DNA of 64,000 nucleotides from Coenobita brevimanus (taxonomy: Eukaryota; Arthropoda; Malacostraca; Decapoda; Coenobitidae). The notes beneath the pieces are model-generated. The model searched no databases, was not told the DNA's origin, and saw only the letters and a list, made by a program, of their open reading frames with translations. The DNA lies in NCBI GenBank assembly GCA_032717465.1, contig CM064713.1:11501916-11565915 (forward strand). The letters are read 5' to 3'. The translations under genes were made by a program, and so were the position numbers. Below, piece by piece: positions 12,600-25,800 of this stretch. The stretch's first letter is position 1. Every line of letters starts with the position of its first letter.

Positions 12600-14375
12600 C
12601 AGTATGAACATTCTCTGGCTGCTGTATTCACTCAGTTGAATCCCAAGGTAAAGTGACGGGAATGTAGCAAACTGTTTTGAAAGGAGGTTAAGAAGGTAAG
12701 ACAGGGTGGTAACGGAAGAAGTAAAGAAGTAATGGCAAAGCGGTGGTGGAGCAGGGAGTTAGCTGATGGTGACAACACTAATGCAAAATGTTCACTATGG
12801 AAAACGAAAGTAACGCATGTATAAATGGTTGGGAATGACTGGGAGACAAAGAGAGGAGAGTACGGAGGAAGAGATCAGTACAATGGAAGTGAGAAGTCAA
12901 AATGAGGAAAGCCCGAGGAATTGATGGAGTGTGTGGTGAAATGCTAAAATACAAATACTGAGAAGTGTTAGTGATAGAATGGATATGAGAAACGTGTAGA
13001 TTTGCATAAAGGAAGAGTAGGGTGCCGGCAATTGGAAGTCAGGTATAATTATTACTCTAATGAAAGGAAATGGGGAAACAGAAGTGCGTGGTATTTGCAG
13101 GGATATTTGTCTCGTCAGTCCAATAGGAAAAATATGTGGTAAGATATCTGTCAATAGACTTAGGGTAATAACCGAGAAATTAGTTAGAGAAGAACAAGGG
13201 AGGTTTAGGAAGGTATGAGGTGGCATGGATCAGATATTCCTTCTAAAATGTTTTGTGGAGAAGTATCTAGAGAAAGAGAGAACTTGTATGTTGCTGCCGT
13301 GGATCCAGAGAAGCATATAACAGAGTGACTAGACAGGGAATGTGGAAAGAATAAAAAATTAAAGAACAGATAGGATTTTGTTGAATGTTGTGAAGAGTAT
13401 GCATGAGGACGCTAGGGTCACAGTGCATGTGGATAGTGAAGCAAATGGGTTCACTGGTATGAATATGGAATTGACGCAGGGGTGTGTCATGTCTCTGTGG
13501 TTATTCAGTTCGTGCATGGATGGAGATATAAAACGGCAGTGGATTTTGTAGTGTCTCCAATGAGAGAGGGTAGGGTTTGGAAACTTCCTGTACTGTTGTT
13601 TGCTAACAGAATTGTACTGCTAGGTAAATCTAAATGCGAGCTGCAAGGCTTGGTCAACAAATTTGGGAATATGGAGGAAATAGAATCTGAATGTGGAAGT
13701 GGAAAAAAGTTATGTTCTTTGAAAGAAACGAAATCACAGCATGCACAGTCTGGATGGCGGAGAAAGGGAGAAAGGGAGTGCATTCAAGTACTTCGATAGT
13801 GTGATGTGTAAGAATGGAAGTTTAGGGGATGAAGTGCTTGAAAAGGTACAGTAGGGTAGAAATGTTGCTTGTTCATTGAAATCAGAGAAATAATAAGGAA
13901 CAGAGAAGTGAGCATGGAAAAAAAAAAAACGTCGTTTCATGATAGTCCAGTAGGCCTATTATGATCTCCACTGTAGCATAATGAAGTAAAGCTAGAAATC
14001 TGTTGGAAGGACACAGTTCAAGAGTGAGAGCAGTGGAAGTGAGCTACTTGAGAGGGTCATGTCGAGTTACATGGAGAGATAGAGATAATTGAGAAAGTAA
14101 ATGAGCGTTGTGGGTTGATGTGGATGTGATTTAATATGTTACTAGTGATACTGTGAGATGCTTTGGCCGTGTGGAGAGGATGAAGAATGAGAGACTGACT
14201 ATAAAGGCGTAGGTTAGTATGGTGAAAGGAGAGAGGAGCAGGGGAAAATCAAGGATGAAGCTGAGGGATAAAATAGAGATATAAGAGAGAGTGAAATGTG
14301 AGTAGGAGGAGCACACCCAATTGGCAGAGGACAGGGAGACATGGAGGTGATTTGTTTGTGGCCACCCCTTACGGG
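12600..14375 (+). mobile_element. RTE-like LINE (family B), second degraded copy
   Basis: The sequence is collinear with LINE B from the endonuclease-RT linker through the RT to the 3' UTR phrase near 14343-14366. Recognisable parts include an RT palm remnant (13482-13640), a LQGLVNKFG phrase near 13650, and thumb-region remnants near 14150-14200. A short tail with AGTAGACGGATA ends at about 14400. All frames are broken. Confidence 0.75.
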
Positions 14376-14918
14376 ATTAGGTCGTACGGCAATAGACTAG
14401 TAGACGGATATAGCATTAGCCTAGATAGAATATTAGCGTTGCCTCGACTATGACAAGGTTAAAGGTACCAGTAATACTCAGGCTTCAGCTCGTTTAATAA
14501 AATCATCTTGAGTTAGCTGGGGTAAAGTATTCGAGAAAACACAGTCATACCAATGAAATAAGGGGGAATACGTAAGCATTAAGGCAAAATTATTAAGTGA
14601 AAATTAAAATTATATTAATGAGTGACAGGTTAACCATATCAGTCTGATGACGTTTTGTATGCGTTTCTACTAAACACAGACGATTTTATGCAGCTTTAAA
14701 GACACTCATCGAGATAGAATGGATTAGATATTACCCTCATTAAACATGTCACTCCGAGAAATCTTTCCAGAGCTGAATCGTTTGGATGTAGAAAGAACGA
14801 AAAAAAAAAAAAATTATCATATTGAAGGACTAAACTAAGGATTGACCTTCATGCAGCAGCATGGCATAAATGTAGCAGTTCTCTTTTTTCCAATAATACC
14901 TCTCTCTCCCCCCCTCAG
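14376..14918 (+). other. Intron sequence upstream of receptor exon
   Basis: Holds a single degenerate satellite-like unit (CAGACGATTTTATGCAGCTT near 14687) and ends in a pyrimidine-rich tract (14880-14916) before the AG acceptor at 14917-14918. The ATG at 14842 lies in this intron and is not the gene start. Confidence 0.6.
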
Positions 14919-15127
14919 CCTGGCCATGGCGGACCTACTGTTCATCGTGTTTTGTGTGCCGTTCACCGCGTCAGACTACATCCTGGCGTCGTGGCCGTTC
15001 GGTAACATCTGGTGCAAGACGGTGCAGTACCTCACCTACGTCACTGCTTACGCATCAGTCTACACGCTGCTGCTTCTGTCATTTGACAGATTTCTGGCCG
15101 TCGTTCATCCTATTGCGGCCTTAACAA
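14919..15127 (+). CDS. AstA-R: AstA receptor exon: TM2, ECL1, TM3
   Basis: The acceptor CTCAG ends at 14918. The first base completes a codon split in the missing upstream exon, so the exon enters one base before a codon start. It encodes the TM2 ADLLF, the ECL1 WPFG with the conserved extracellular Cys that pairs with ECL2, and all of TM3 ending in DRFLAVVHP. The donor is CAA|GTGAGG at 15128, leaving one base of the next codon (phase 1). That base joins the first two bases of the next exon to give isoleucine before RTERN. Confidence 0.93.
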
Positions 15128-15986
15128 GTGAGGTTATGTGGATTTCTCACTCGTTTTAGCACGACAACGATTTATCTTTATTTTATTTCAGCAGTTCCAA
15201 CAGGTTTTGTGAAGAATATTTTTGTGAGGACCATTTAGTCTGTGAGGCGGATCCGAGGCTATGAAGGTTTGATTCGTGAATGAGTGAATAGCGGCCTGGA
15301 TGGTCGCTCATCCTAATCTCAATTCAAACCTCCTGGGATGGACATTTTAGAGGGTGCGGTGGTATAGCCTTTCACGTGCACCTGAATGCTCTCCCCCTGT
15401 CGAAGATCCATATTTACTGTAGACTATTTAAATCAAACATAGCCATTTCAAAACAGTTTTCACGTGCACTTCTCTCACTACATTTTAAAGGTCTTCGATA
15501 CCTCTGTCCATGGATGAAGCTTTAGGTGGGTCAGGTCATTTCATCAGTGACAGGAAGGGGTGTTCCTCAGCCTTACGGGTCACTTGCCCTTCAGGATCCG
15601 TAAAACGCAACTTGAATACAAATAGTACAGCTGTCCGCCCATGTCAGGTGTTTGCAAGCCAGTCGTTACAGTACAATACTTCATTGATATTTGTCATGTG
15701 TCAGCACTTTCCTGGTCTTTGATTTGAATCATTTCCAGTCCATTAAAGTCGTGGAAAATCGGGATAAAAAGATGACGATGATGATATCTCATTTTGTTGT
15801 CTAATTACAGGTGATTTCAACCGATGTTAACTCATTTTAGCCACACCATTCATGACAAAGTTATTCTCGATTATTACCTATTCTCAACCTCCTTTTCAGA
15901 AATACATGGAAGTAAGCATTAATTTCGAATCGTCCTTAACTCATCAAGCACCCTTTTAATCTTCCTCTTCCCCAGTTCGGTCAGTA

Positions 15987-16022
<36 letters not shown>

Positions 16023-19000
16023 CTAATGATGATGATGATGAGAGAAATTGGTTTATGACGATGAAAATTTCGAAATGATGACAGTGACAATGATAGTGGT
16101 GATACTGATGACGAGTTGATGATGGTAATAGTGATGATGATAAAGCTGATGACTGTGATGATGACGATTGTGGTAAAGTGATAATGATGTTTGGAGAGAG
16201 AGGATTATGCTGATAATGATACTAAGAAAATAACCTTGATGATACATAGCGATGATACCGATGGTTATGATTTGGTTAACATTAATGATATATGACAGAA
16301 AGAGGGTAACAATGGTGAAATATACAATAATAATGTATATGTGCAGTTTCTTCCTGTGCATTCAAGAAAACACGGAAGCTGCATATCCGATCCTGCGATA
16401 TGTATAACAATTTCGTTGAAGTCCATGTACTCGTTTTTCCCTACTTCTGGTCGGTTTTACTTCTGGGAGGGGGGCTGACTTCCCCAAGATTCATTGGGGG
16501 AGGGGGGGGGAGGTCACGCTCCCTAAATATTCCATTACGGATAAGAATCCATCGAACAACTTTTGCTAAGATATCAAAGCCATACCTACCTTCCTTTCAA
16601 TATTTCTGAGAAATTTATATTTGGTAAGTGGACTGATCCACCTAAGGATCATGCTTGGAATATTGCATGTAGTGAAAAAACCTCGGTGTAACCAGGCAAA
16701 CTCATTTAGGAAGTCCCTTTCACATCTTTCTCCTGTTTCCGATCGTTTGTCATTTTGGAAGGGGGCTGACCCCAAGAACCACTTAGCAGGCGGTGAAGCT
16801 CTCTGATGATCGCAGTACGGATGAGCCCATTGTACAACTTGTGCTAAGATATCAAAACCATATCTGCCATTCTTTCAATATTTCTGAGAATGTTTAATTT
16901 GGTGAGGGGAGGCTGACCCCCTCAAAATCATGGTTGGGATTTATATATAGTGGATGAACTTGGATGACCAGACGAAATCACCTGGGAGATTTCATGCACA
17001 TCTTCTGTTTCTGATCGTTTTTATTTTTGAGAGGGGGGCTGATCCCTTCCCCAGAACCATTGGTCGGGGAGTGACGCACCCCAATTATCGCATTTCAGAC
17101 GAGAGTTTATTGTACTACTTGTACTAAGATATCATAGCCATATCTGCTCTCCTTTCATTATTTCTGAGAATTTTTGATTTGGTGAGTCGGCTAACATTCC
17201 TAAAATTCACAGACAATTGTATATAGATGAAAACCTTCCCAGTAACCAGACGAACTCATCTAGTAAATTTCGTTCAAATTTATAAAAATGAGTCGCGTTG
17301 TCGAAAATACCATAATGCATCGCAGGACTGAAACTGATGGTAATGAGACTTTCTCTGTGTTCCTCAGTTCGTACAGAGAGAAATGCCTTGCACGCCATCG
17401 CCTTCAGCTGGATCCTGATCTTAACCTCCTGCATCCCACTCTACCTGTGTCACGGCATCAAGAGGCAAAACTTTGATGGGGAAGTGTACAATCAGTGCTC
17501 CTTCCTCGATGACGACTACAACCACAGTGCTTTTCACGTGAGTATCTAGAGGAAAGAAGGAATGAAAGGTGAGGAATTGACGAAAAAAGGAAAAAAAAAA
17601 AGAGGGAAACTATGGACGAAAAAGTTAAATGAGTGTGAGAACAAACAACAAATGAGCAGAAAAATGGATGTGAGTATGAAGCAGGAAGAACGAGTAAGAA
17701 AAGGAGAGCAAGAAGGATGTATGATGAGGGTAGGGGAATAAAGGAAAGGAAGATGCAGGTAGAAAGGGTGGTTCAATATGGAGAGAGGTATACAGCCAGT
17801 GTAAGAGAACGAATGAAGGGGGAAGCAGGATGGACGGTAAGAATAGGCTAGAAGGAAGAAAGAGAGGATAGGGAAAGAAGGAAGGGAGAAAGAAAAAAGT
17901 ACGAATAAAGGATCAAGAGAGAGAACTTCAATGACAAGCGTAAAATCAGTGATCCTTTCACTATAAAGGCTGCAACCACAGTGCACTTCACATGAGTAGA
18001 AGTAGAAAAGATAAAGGGAAAGGGATGGAGAGAAGGATAATGATAGACGAGAGACAAGACAAGAGAGGGTCATGGCAGAAATAGTGTTAGATGAAAGAAA
18101 AGTGAGGTGAGAGAAGGAAGGAAGGAAGGGAGTGAAGCAGGGAAAGAAGGTAGAAAGGTAGAGATAGTAGGATAGGAGAGAGGGAGGGGAGAAGAGCAAA
18201 GGAAAGGTCAGGCGAAAGCAAGCAACGGGCTGGTACAAGGAGGGAGGGAAGGAAGGAAGGAACGCGGAGAGAAGGAAGGTGAAAGAGAGGAAGGTAAGAA
18301 GAAAGGTAAGATTTGGAAAGGTACTAGAGATAGGTAGTGAAGGTCGCATGCAAGAAACAGGAATCAAAGGGTAGAAAACAAGAAGCGGTGTCAAGGCACA
18401 GCAAACCCGTCCCCGGCAGTCATTTTAGTGTTAACGTATAAACACAGCAAGATATCTAGTCAAAGATGTCACATATCAGATTTGGAGTAAATCGAGTGAA
18501 GATTGACGATTTTATGCCCATTTGAAAGTTTAGGCCCAATCCACCTGACATTGACCCCCCTACCGCTAACTGGGTGGGCGACCTCCCCTGATGTAATGAG
18601 GCATGTTAAAGGATGCATATTAGAAAGATACACCTTGAGGTTTTTGTTTCACGTCGATATGACGAAATTGAAAGGAGTTATGGCGAGGAAAAAAACAGAT
18701 TTTTAAAAATACCTTTTTTGGGCCTACAGCCTAGTCCTTGGCCCAATTTGGCCCAAAACTTAATCACGTGATCAGAAGGCCATAGCCCAACATCAATTTA
18801 GTCAAAAAAGCACCAGTAGTTGTCGCGTCAAGTTGTTAACAGACGGACAGACAGGCAGACAAACAGACAAACCAGGTGAAAACAATACCGCGGGTAGAAA
18901 GGAAGTGACAGGGGTTGAGGGAGTAAAGGGGAGAAAGGGTAAGAGAGAAGAAAAGGAAGAATGAAGCAAGTTAGGAAAGGAGAATGAAGCATGAAGCATG

Positions 19001-21694
19001 AGGGAAGAAAGGAAGGGTACAAGTAGGAATGAAAGAGCCAAGTGACAATACTTGGATAAGTAAGATTACATTCAGTGCTCTTTCTTAGGTACAGTACATC
19101 AGCTACAGCGACTTATACGTGGATAGGTAGAAGGATAAAGAGATACAGATATAGGAAGGAGAGAAGGAAGAATTGTAGAGGGATTAAGGAAGGAGGGAGG
19201 GAAACTAGCGAAGGAGGGACGAAAAAAAGTAATGGTAGGATACACAGAGAAGAAGGGTAACTGAGGAAAAGTAAAAAACTATATCATATATAGAGAGCAA
19301 AGGACAGGAATCGAAATATGGAAGAAATGAGGGAAAATGAGGGAAAGGAGAACAGAAATGGGGAGATAGCAGAGTGATAAAGGGATGGGAGAGAGAAATC
19401 AGAGAATGATGGACGCAAAAAGTAATGGCTGGAGACACAGACAAGACGGTGATTGACGAAAGCAAAGAAAAAGTATAGGGAACGAAAGAGAGGAATGGAA
19501 ATGTAAAAGAAATGGAGGGACAAGAGTGGATAAACGGGAGGGTATAGATATGAAGAGAAGGATGTTGTAGTTGTTGTTATATTCGCCTCGCACTTGTTGA
19601 GGCACGGGCAAACAAAGAGCCCGTCAGGGAAAAAGCAGGAACAAGCTCTCCAATTAGAACATAGCGGGGACAGCAAACTGGCGAACGAGGGAAAGGCGGC
19701 AGAGGCAGGAGAAGGGGCGATGGTTGGTGGTGAGATCGGCTGCCCGATGATCGACGAGTGTGGAAGGGCTTGGCGGTGGATGGCGAGGCCGGCAGCATCA
19801 TGGTCTAAACGGGGGCAGGGCGGGACGAGAGCCGGGTAGACTGCGCGGCGCCGATGGAGGAGGTGCCGACGAGCTCAGGTAGAATCCGCCCCGACGCTGC
19901 CCTCGACCCCCATGCCCCTGATGGAAAGGGCGAAAAAGACTCGCCCAGCTCTCCAGCAGCAGCAGGTGGAAGCACAGAGGGGAGGCTCGGTCCTCGTCGT
20001 CACAGATGGCACAGCCCCGGTCCATGGTCGTGGCGGAGGGAGGGTCGTCGGCCGGGTAGTCTAGGGCGGAGGAGCCTCGACCTCCTGGTGGGCACACCAG
20101 GGCACTCCCTCAGATAGAAACGACGGGCCCGTCCCTCGGCTGATACGGCTGCTGGGGAGAGCTGGTCCCGCCGGGAGGTCCTGCCGCGACGAGAGATGGG
20201 CTGCGAGTGAAAGAGAAGGAGGGAGCAGGAGGAATAACACTAAGGGAGAAAGAGGGAGAACGATGGATGAAAAGAAGGAATGAGTATTGAAAGGTATGAC
20301 AAGTAAAGGACAGGAAAACAGATGAGAGAAGAAAGGAAGTAGTTGAAGGAAACAATCATAAGCCGTTCCTTCTCTTTCCCGCTCTCTGTCACACACTCAC
20401 AACCAACATCACTCAGTGTTCTTATTCCGTTAACCTCTTCCCTCACCTTGCTTCTCTCCTATTTATTTCCCTCCATAACTCACCTCACGCCCTTACCTTC
20501 TTCATTTTTCTTCATCCTCTTCCCTCTGTTTTCCATTCCCTTCTGGTTTCTTCGTCATTTCCCTTCCTCTCTTCTCTGTCTCACTGAACCCTATCTCCAT
20601 TTTTTTTTTCCTCCCTTACACGAGACTAAGCCTCGCCTATCTATTTGTTTATCGTCCAGCCCTCTTTTGCCCCATCAGAACATTAATGACCCGAGCTATG
20701 GTACTCAGTCCCAAACGTTAGCAAGCGTGAAGTCACTCCCAACCGAATGGCTGTATGTGAGCTATAAGCCCCGACCATCCCTAGGATGAAAACCCTGGTA
20801 GACCGCATCCGGTTGGAGAGCCTTAACCCACGAGACCATCGGCGTCCATTTGGTTATATGGTTACCATCTATTGTAGTAACTGTCAGTAACTGTAAAGTC
20901 ACCTGAAGGTAGTAACACTGCATCGAATAATTGGATGGTGAGAGTATCCGCCCAGAACTCTTCTGTATATCTATTGCCAAACGCTTTAATACCATCCGGG
21001 GTGGCCACAAACAAATCGCCTCCACGTCGCCCTGTCCCCCGCCATTTCACTGCCCTGCTCCCAACTCACACCCCCCTCTCTCATATACCTCTCCACTCCT
21101 TCCCTCCATCTCATCCTTGGCCTCCCCCACCACATCACTCAAATACACTCTCCTCGTCAGTCTCTCACTCTCCGTCCTCCCCACATGGCCAAACCACCTC
21201 AGTATGTTTCTCCTAACGCTTCGTATCACATCCACATCCACACCACAACGCTCCTTCACATCTTTATTTGTCAATCTGTCTCTCCATGTGACTCCACATG
21301 CTCCTCTCAAATAACTCATTTCCATAGCTCTCACTCTTGACTTGTGTCCCTCCAACAACGACCAAGCTTCACTTCCATACGTTAGAGTTGGTATCACAAT
21401 ACTGTCATGTAATAACGTTTTCACTTCCATGCTCACTTCCCTGATTCTTATCACTGCTTTCAAGGAACCAGCAACCTTTCTTCCTTGATGTACCCTTTCA
21501 AGCACTTCACCTTCCAAACTTCCATCCATACTTATCACACTACCCAGGTACTTAAGCGTACTCACATTTTCCATTTCCTCATCATCCAGCCTCACTGTAC
21601 ATTCACTGACTTCACTTCTCTCGAAAACCATAACTTTTCTCTTCCCTACATGCACCTGTAGATTCCGTTTCTTACACACTCCACCATTGGTCTG

Positions 21695-21746
<52 letters not shown>

Positions 21747-22779
21747 AGAGCCAAGATTTAGCACTTATACGACGATGGTCCAGTACAAAGTGTAAACAGG
21801 CATCTGGTAGTGATAGTAGTAATACTGTTAATATTTCATCCCGTTTCAGAATTGGTTCATAACAACGATGTGTACCTAACCTTCACTTATGCTTGTGGTT
21901 ATAACAACGATGTACTTCACGTTCACTTTCAGATCGGGTTTATAACAACGATGTACTTCACGTTCACTTTCAGATCGGGTTTATAACTACGATGTACTTC
22001 GTGCCGCTGACTGTGATCGTGGTGCTGTACCTGATGATCCTGAAGCGACTGTGGTACGGTGTGGGCACCAGGAGCGCCGAGAGCGTGAGAGGCAAGAAGA
22101 GGGTCACCAGGATGGTGGTCATTGTCGTGGTTACTTTCATTGTCTGCTGGTTCCCCATACAGGTATAGTGTTCCTCCTCGTAACATAGGGTTTGGGTGGA
22201 GTCACCCCCTCCCTACACTATTGCCATGTTTCCTAACCCTACGATGTATAACGCCTGTGGTTTGTGTAGTAGGAATGATACATAAACATAACTCATACTA
22301 ATATAACTGTAATGAAAGTGCTGACATGTATCAAGGAAGAATAAAACTATTCTGCATACTATATTATACGATAATAGAGAAACGTGGCATAAAAATTTGG
22401 CAGTGTTGCTCTAAAAATATTCTAATTATTATTTACTTCCCCAACACTTCTAACATTGCTAATTAATTTAGCAAGTATAATTGCAAGAAAATTTGAAGGG
22501 ATAAAAGTGGGAAGAGGCGATCCTTTCATAATTAAAATAAATATATCAAACAGCTCTGGGGTGGCAGCACTCACGCGACACGTGTTTGTGTACGCTATGG
22601 GAGGTCACCAACCCCCTACAGGATTTAGGCCTATTGGGGAAACCTCTATAAAAAAAACGCGCCGTGACTTTTACCTCAAGGGTGGTGCGGAAATAAAGTC
22701 AAAATTATAATCCATACATAAAAATGGAAGTAAAAAACCATGGATGACACATAACAAAATCTAGCGAGAGAGAGAGAGA

Positions 22780-22819
<40 letters not shown>

Positions 22820-25800
22820 CTTTATTTCCACTAAACAGTGGGTATTCTTATACATTATACAGTAGTACAGCATACAGTATGAAAGTTCTATACACAATAT
22901 AATACAAGTTGATACATATGGTGGAGAATAGTGACAGAGAGGTAAATGGTTTAAAAGGTGTGGGGACACTTAGGTTAAAAATAGATCAATTAAGGGATTT
23001 AGGAACGAAGGCAGTGGGAAGGATTAAGACAGATGGGATTGTAAGATTAGGGAGTTTGAGCAATAGGGTAGAATGTATGCTCTCAATAAAAGTATAGCAA
23101 TTATCAACGGCTAATTATTATACAGGTGTTGATGGTGGGGGACTATATTTATAGGAGGTGTTGGTGGTGGAGGTATAGCGGGTGTTGTTGATGGGGGTGT
23201 TGTTGGGGGTAGGGGTATAGGGGGTGTTGGTGGCAGGGGTATAGGGGGTATTAGAAAAACGGAGATCACAAGAGGGAAACAGTGTCAAGGTCATCGCTGA
23301 TGGAGAGGTCAGCTCGGAAACGTGGCAACAGTGCAGGGAGGGGGTGACTCCACCAAAACCCTACGTTTCGATCTGTCAGACTATAGGTGGGGTGGTGGTG
23401 ACTGTGGTGAAGGGGTGATTGTTGTACGAAGGAATACATAGGAAAGCAAACAGCAACAGACCTTATGGTCCTTTCGAGGCTGTTTGTCGTAGAGTAGACT
23501 ATGACTACGAGATCTAACTCTTCATGCTGAAGGATAAGGATAGAAAAACAAGAAGGCTCTCCCCGCCTCCAAACCCTTCAGTAAAACTGGCAAGAAAAAG
23601 TGAGAAAAACCACCATGTGGCATGGAAAAACTGACATGGAAATTTCATAGAAGGACTGAAAAGGAAAAGCTACATTCTTTAGTACTTTATCTATACGCTA
23701 CCAGTATGAAAAACCTGAAAGAGAAAGTAGTAAAGAAACATGAATAATCAAATAAATAAATAAATAACGCATGACACTATGTACGGGTACCCTGCGGACA
23801 CAGCGTGAAAAATCCAAAGTGCACAATGTGGATGTTCAGGGGCGGTGCGGCAGCCTTTCCTGGCGCTATTAAGGTAGGCAGGAGTCACTTCGGCCCCAGC
23901 TCCGCTCATTCCACTGAGACTAGGAACTTTCCCATGCGGGACAAGCACACAAGCCATCTCCTGAAGCAATGACCCTGGTACATTTAAAAAATCCCGATGG
24001 TGGCCACTTAACTAACAGGGACCCTCAGTGATCCACAGCCCATCACAATTCTAAAGTACAGTATGAGTAGTGACCGTTAACTCAGGGCTGTCTGTGCATA
24101 TGCTGGTCTGTGCATATACTACATTTGCGTTTAATAAATTGATCCAGGCTCTAAAAAAATAAAATAAAATAAAAATTACACATACACAAGTGTGTTCAGG
24201 AGTAAACATATTAACCTGGGGATTGGACGACAAATACTTATCCATGCGACCTTTAAAGGTCGGTACTGTATTACAATTTACTACACTGGAGGGCAATTTG
24301 TTCCATATATTTATTAACACTATTAACCCGCCCCATCCCGTCGACGTATGGGTACGTTGCAACGATTTGCATTTGCCAGTCTCGGCAACGTACCAGTACG
24401 TCGTGCAATTGCAAGGTCCCTAATTTGCACAATTTTCAATTTTCGCATGTGATTTTTCGTATGTATACACGGGACACCTTCCTCTATTCCTCTACAAGAT
24501 ACCAAGCAGGGACAATGCCTTACACTGCATAACCTCCCCCCTCCCCCCCTCACGCCATTGTCTTGGCAAAGGACCTGTTACCAGTGACCTGGCTAGTAAA
24601 GTTATTCAGGGCCAGAGTGATTCCCCAATCGATGACAATGTGGAGGACAATGTTTACATAGCATTAGAAGAAGAAGAAACAGCCAGAAATAATGATCAGG
24701 TAATGTGGCAAAAATAGGTCAGGTATGGTGATTAGTTAGTGAGTGAAACAACGCTTATAATGCCTTTATTACTGCTTGAAAACCAATATACTCTCATACT
24801 ACATATACATTCGTACCAAGTAAATAAATAAATACCGTTTATGAGTGGATAAAGTCGTTACCCTCCCATAGAACTCGTTTTCTTTGGTGCCAGCATGTTA
24901 GAAAACCCACTCAGGTAAGGAGGAACTCCTACCTGGATTGGGCACTTTAAACCTCAGGTGAACGATTTCTCTATGAATTTTCGATGTTTCTCACCAAAAG
25001 CGAAGGTTTTAGCCAAAAAAAAAAAATTTCGAAAATACCTTGGGACTGGGGGATGTCGGAGGTGCGGAAAACCTCGGGACGTGACAGGTTAAAGATGAAA
25101 TGCTTAGCTTCATGCGACTGGAATGTTATTCCAATTATTGTGTGCCCATTGCCTCTGGCATAATTAGAGTGATCAACTGTGAAGTATTTATCGACAGCCA
25201 TGTTATCATTTCCCTTGAATATTTTGAATACTTGAATTAAATCTCCTCCTAACCTCCGTTTAGTTAGGGTAAAGAGATTCAGGGCTTCCTCATACGGTTT
25301 ATTTCTCAATCTAGGTATCATCTTTGTCTTCCTTCGCTGTACTTTTTCAAGCTTTTCCATATCCTTTTTATGATACCATGACCAAAACTGAACGCAATAC
25401 TCCTAGTGTGGGCGTACTAAGGAATTATACAAAGTGAGGACGATATTACCGGATTTATATTCAAATGCTCTACCTATGAATCCAGTCAATTTATTGGCTT
25501 TTTTAACAGCTTCTGTGCAATGATTGCTTGATGTCAAATCGTTTGTTAACTCCTAAGTCTTTTTCATGGTTTACTCTATCAAGTTGGACATTATTCATGC
25601 TACAACTAGTTCATACATTTTTACTGCCAATGTTTAGCACTTTGCATTTATGAATATTGAAATCCATTTGCCAAACTTGGGCCCAGTTAAACAGTTAATC
25701 AAGAGCTCTCTGAATTGCCTGCCTTTGCAATGCTGTATCTGCTCTGTTACCTATTTTAGTATCATCAGCAATTTTGAAATCTTACAACACAATCATTCAT

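Larger units (their letters stand above)
22178..23371. mobile_element. Possible non-autonomous DNA element bounded by about 40-bp inverted repeats
   Basis: The phrase GGAGTCACCCCCTCCCT with its flanks (22178-22217) recurs as its reverse complement at 23333-23371 with few differences. The 1.2 kb between contains an (AAT)n run (22781-22816) and a GGTGTTGGTGG minisatellite (23120-23255), with no supported gene. Target-site duplications were not clear. Confidence 0.5.

Noticed and set aside
14842..14918. ATG at 14842 as the start of the receptor
   Set aside because: It lies in the polypyrimidine tract region before a good acceptor; TM1 would be missing and the preceding residues are not conserved.
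16425..17300. CRISPR array
   Set aside because: The repeat unit is about 279 bp and contiguous, without short repeats and spacers, and the genome is eukaryotic.
17546..18394. 282-codon minus-strand ORF
   Set aside because: Low-complexity Ser/Phe/Pro/Leu from a purine-rich intron tract; overlaps the exon-edge copy and has no domain.
19594..20117. ORFs in the GC-rich island as genes
   Set aside because: Several overlapping frames on both strands, with no recognisable domain or splice context.
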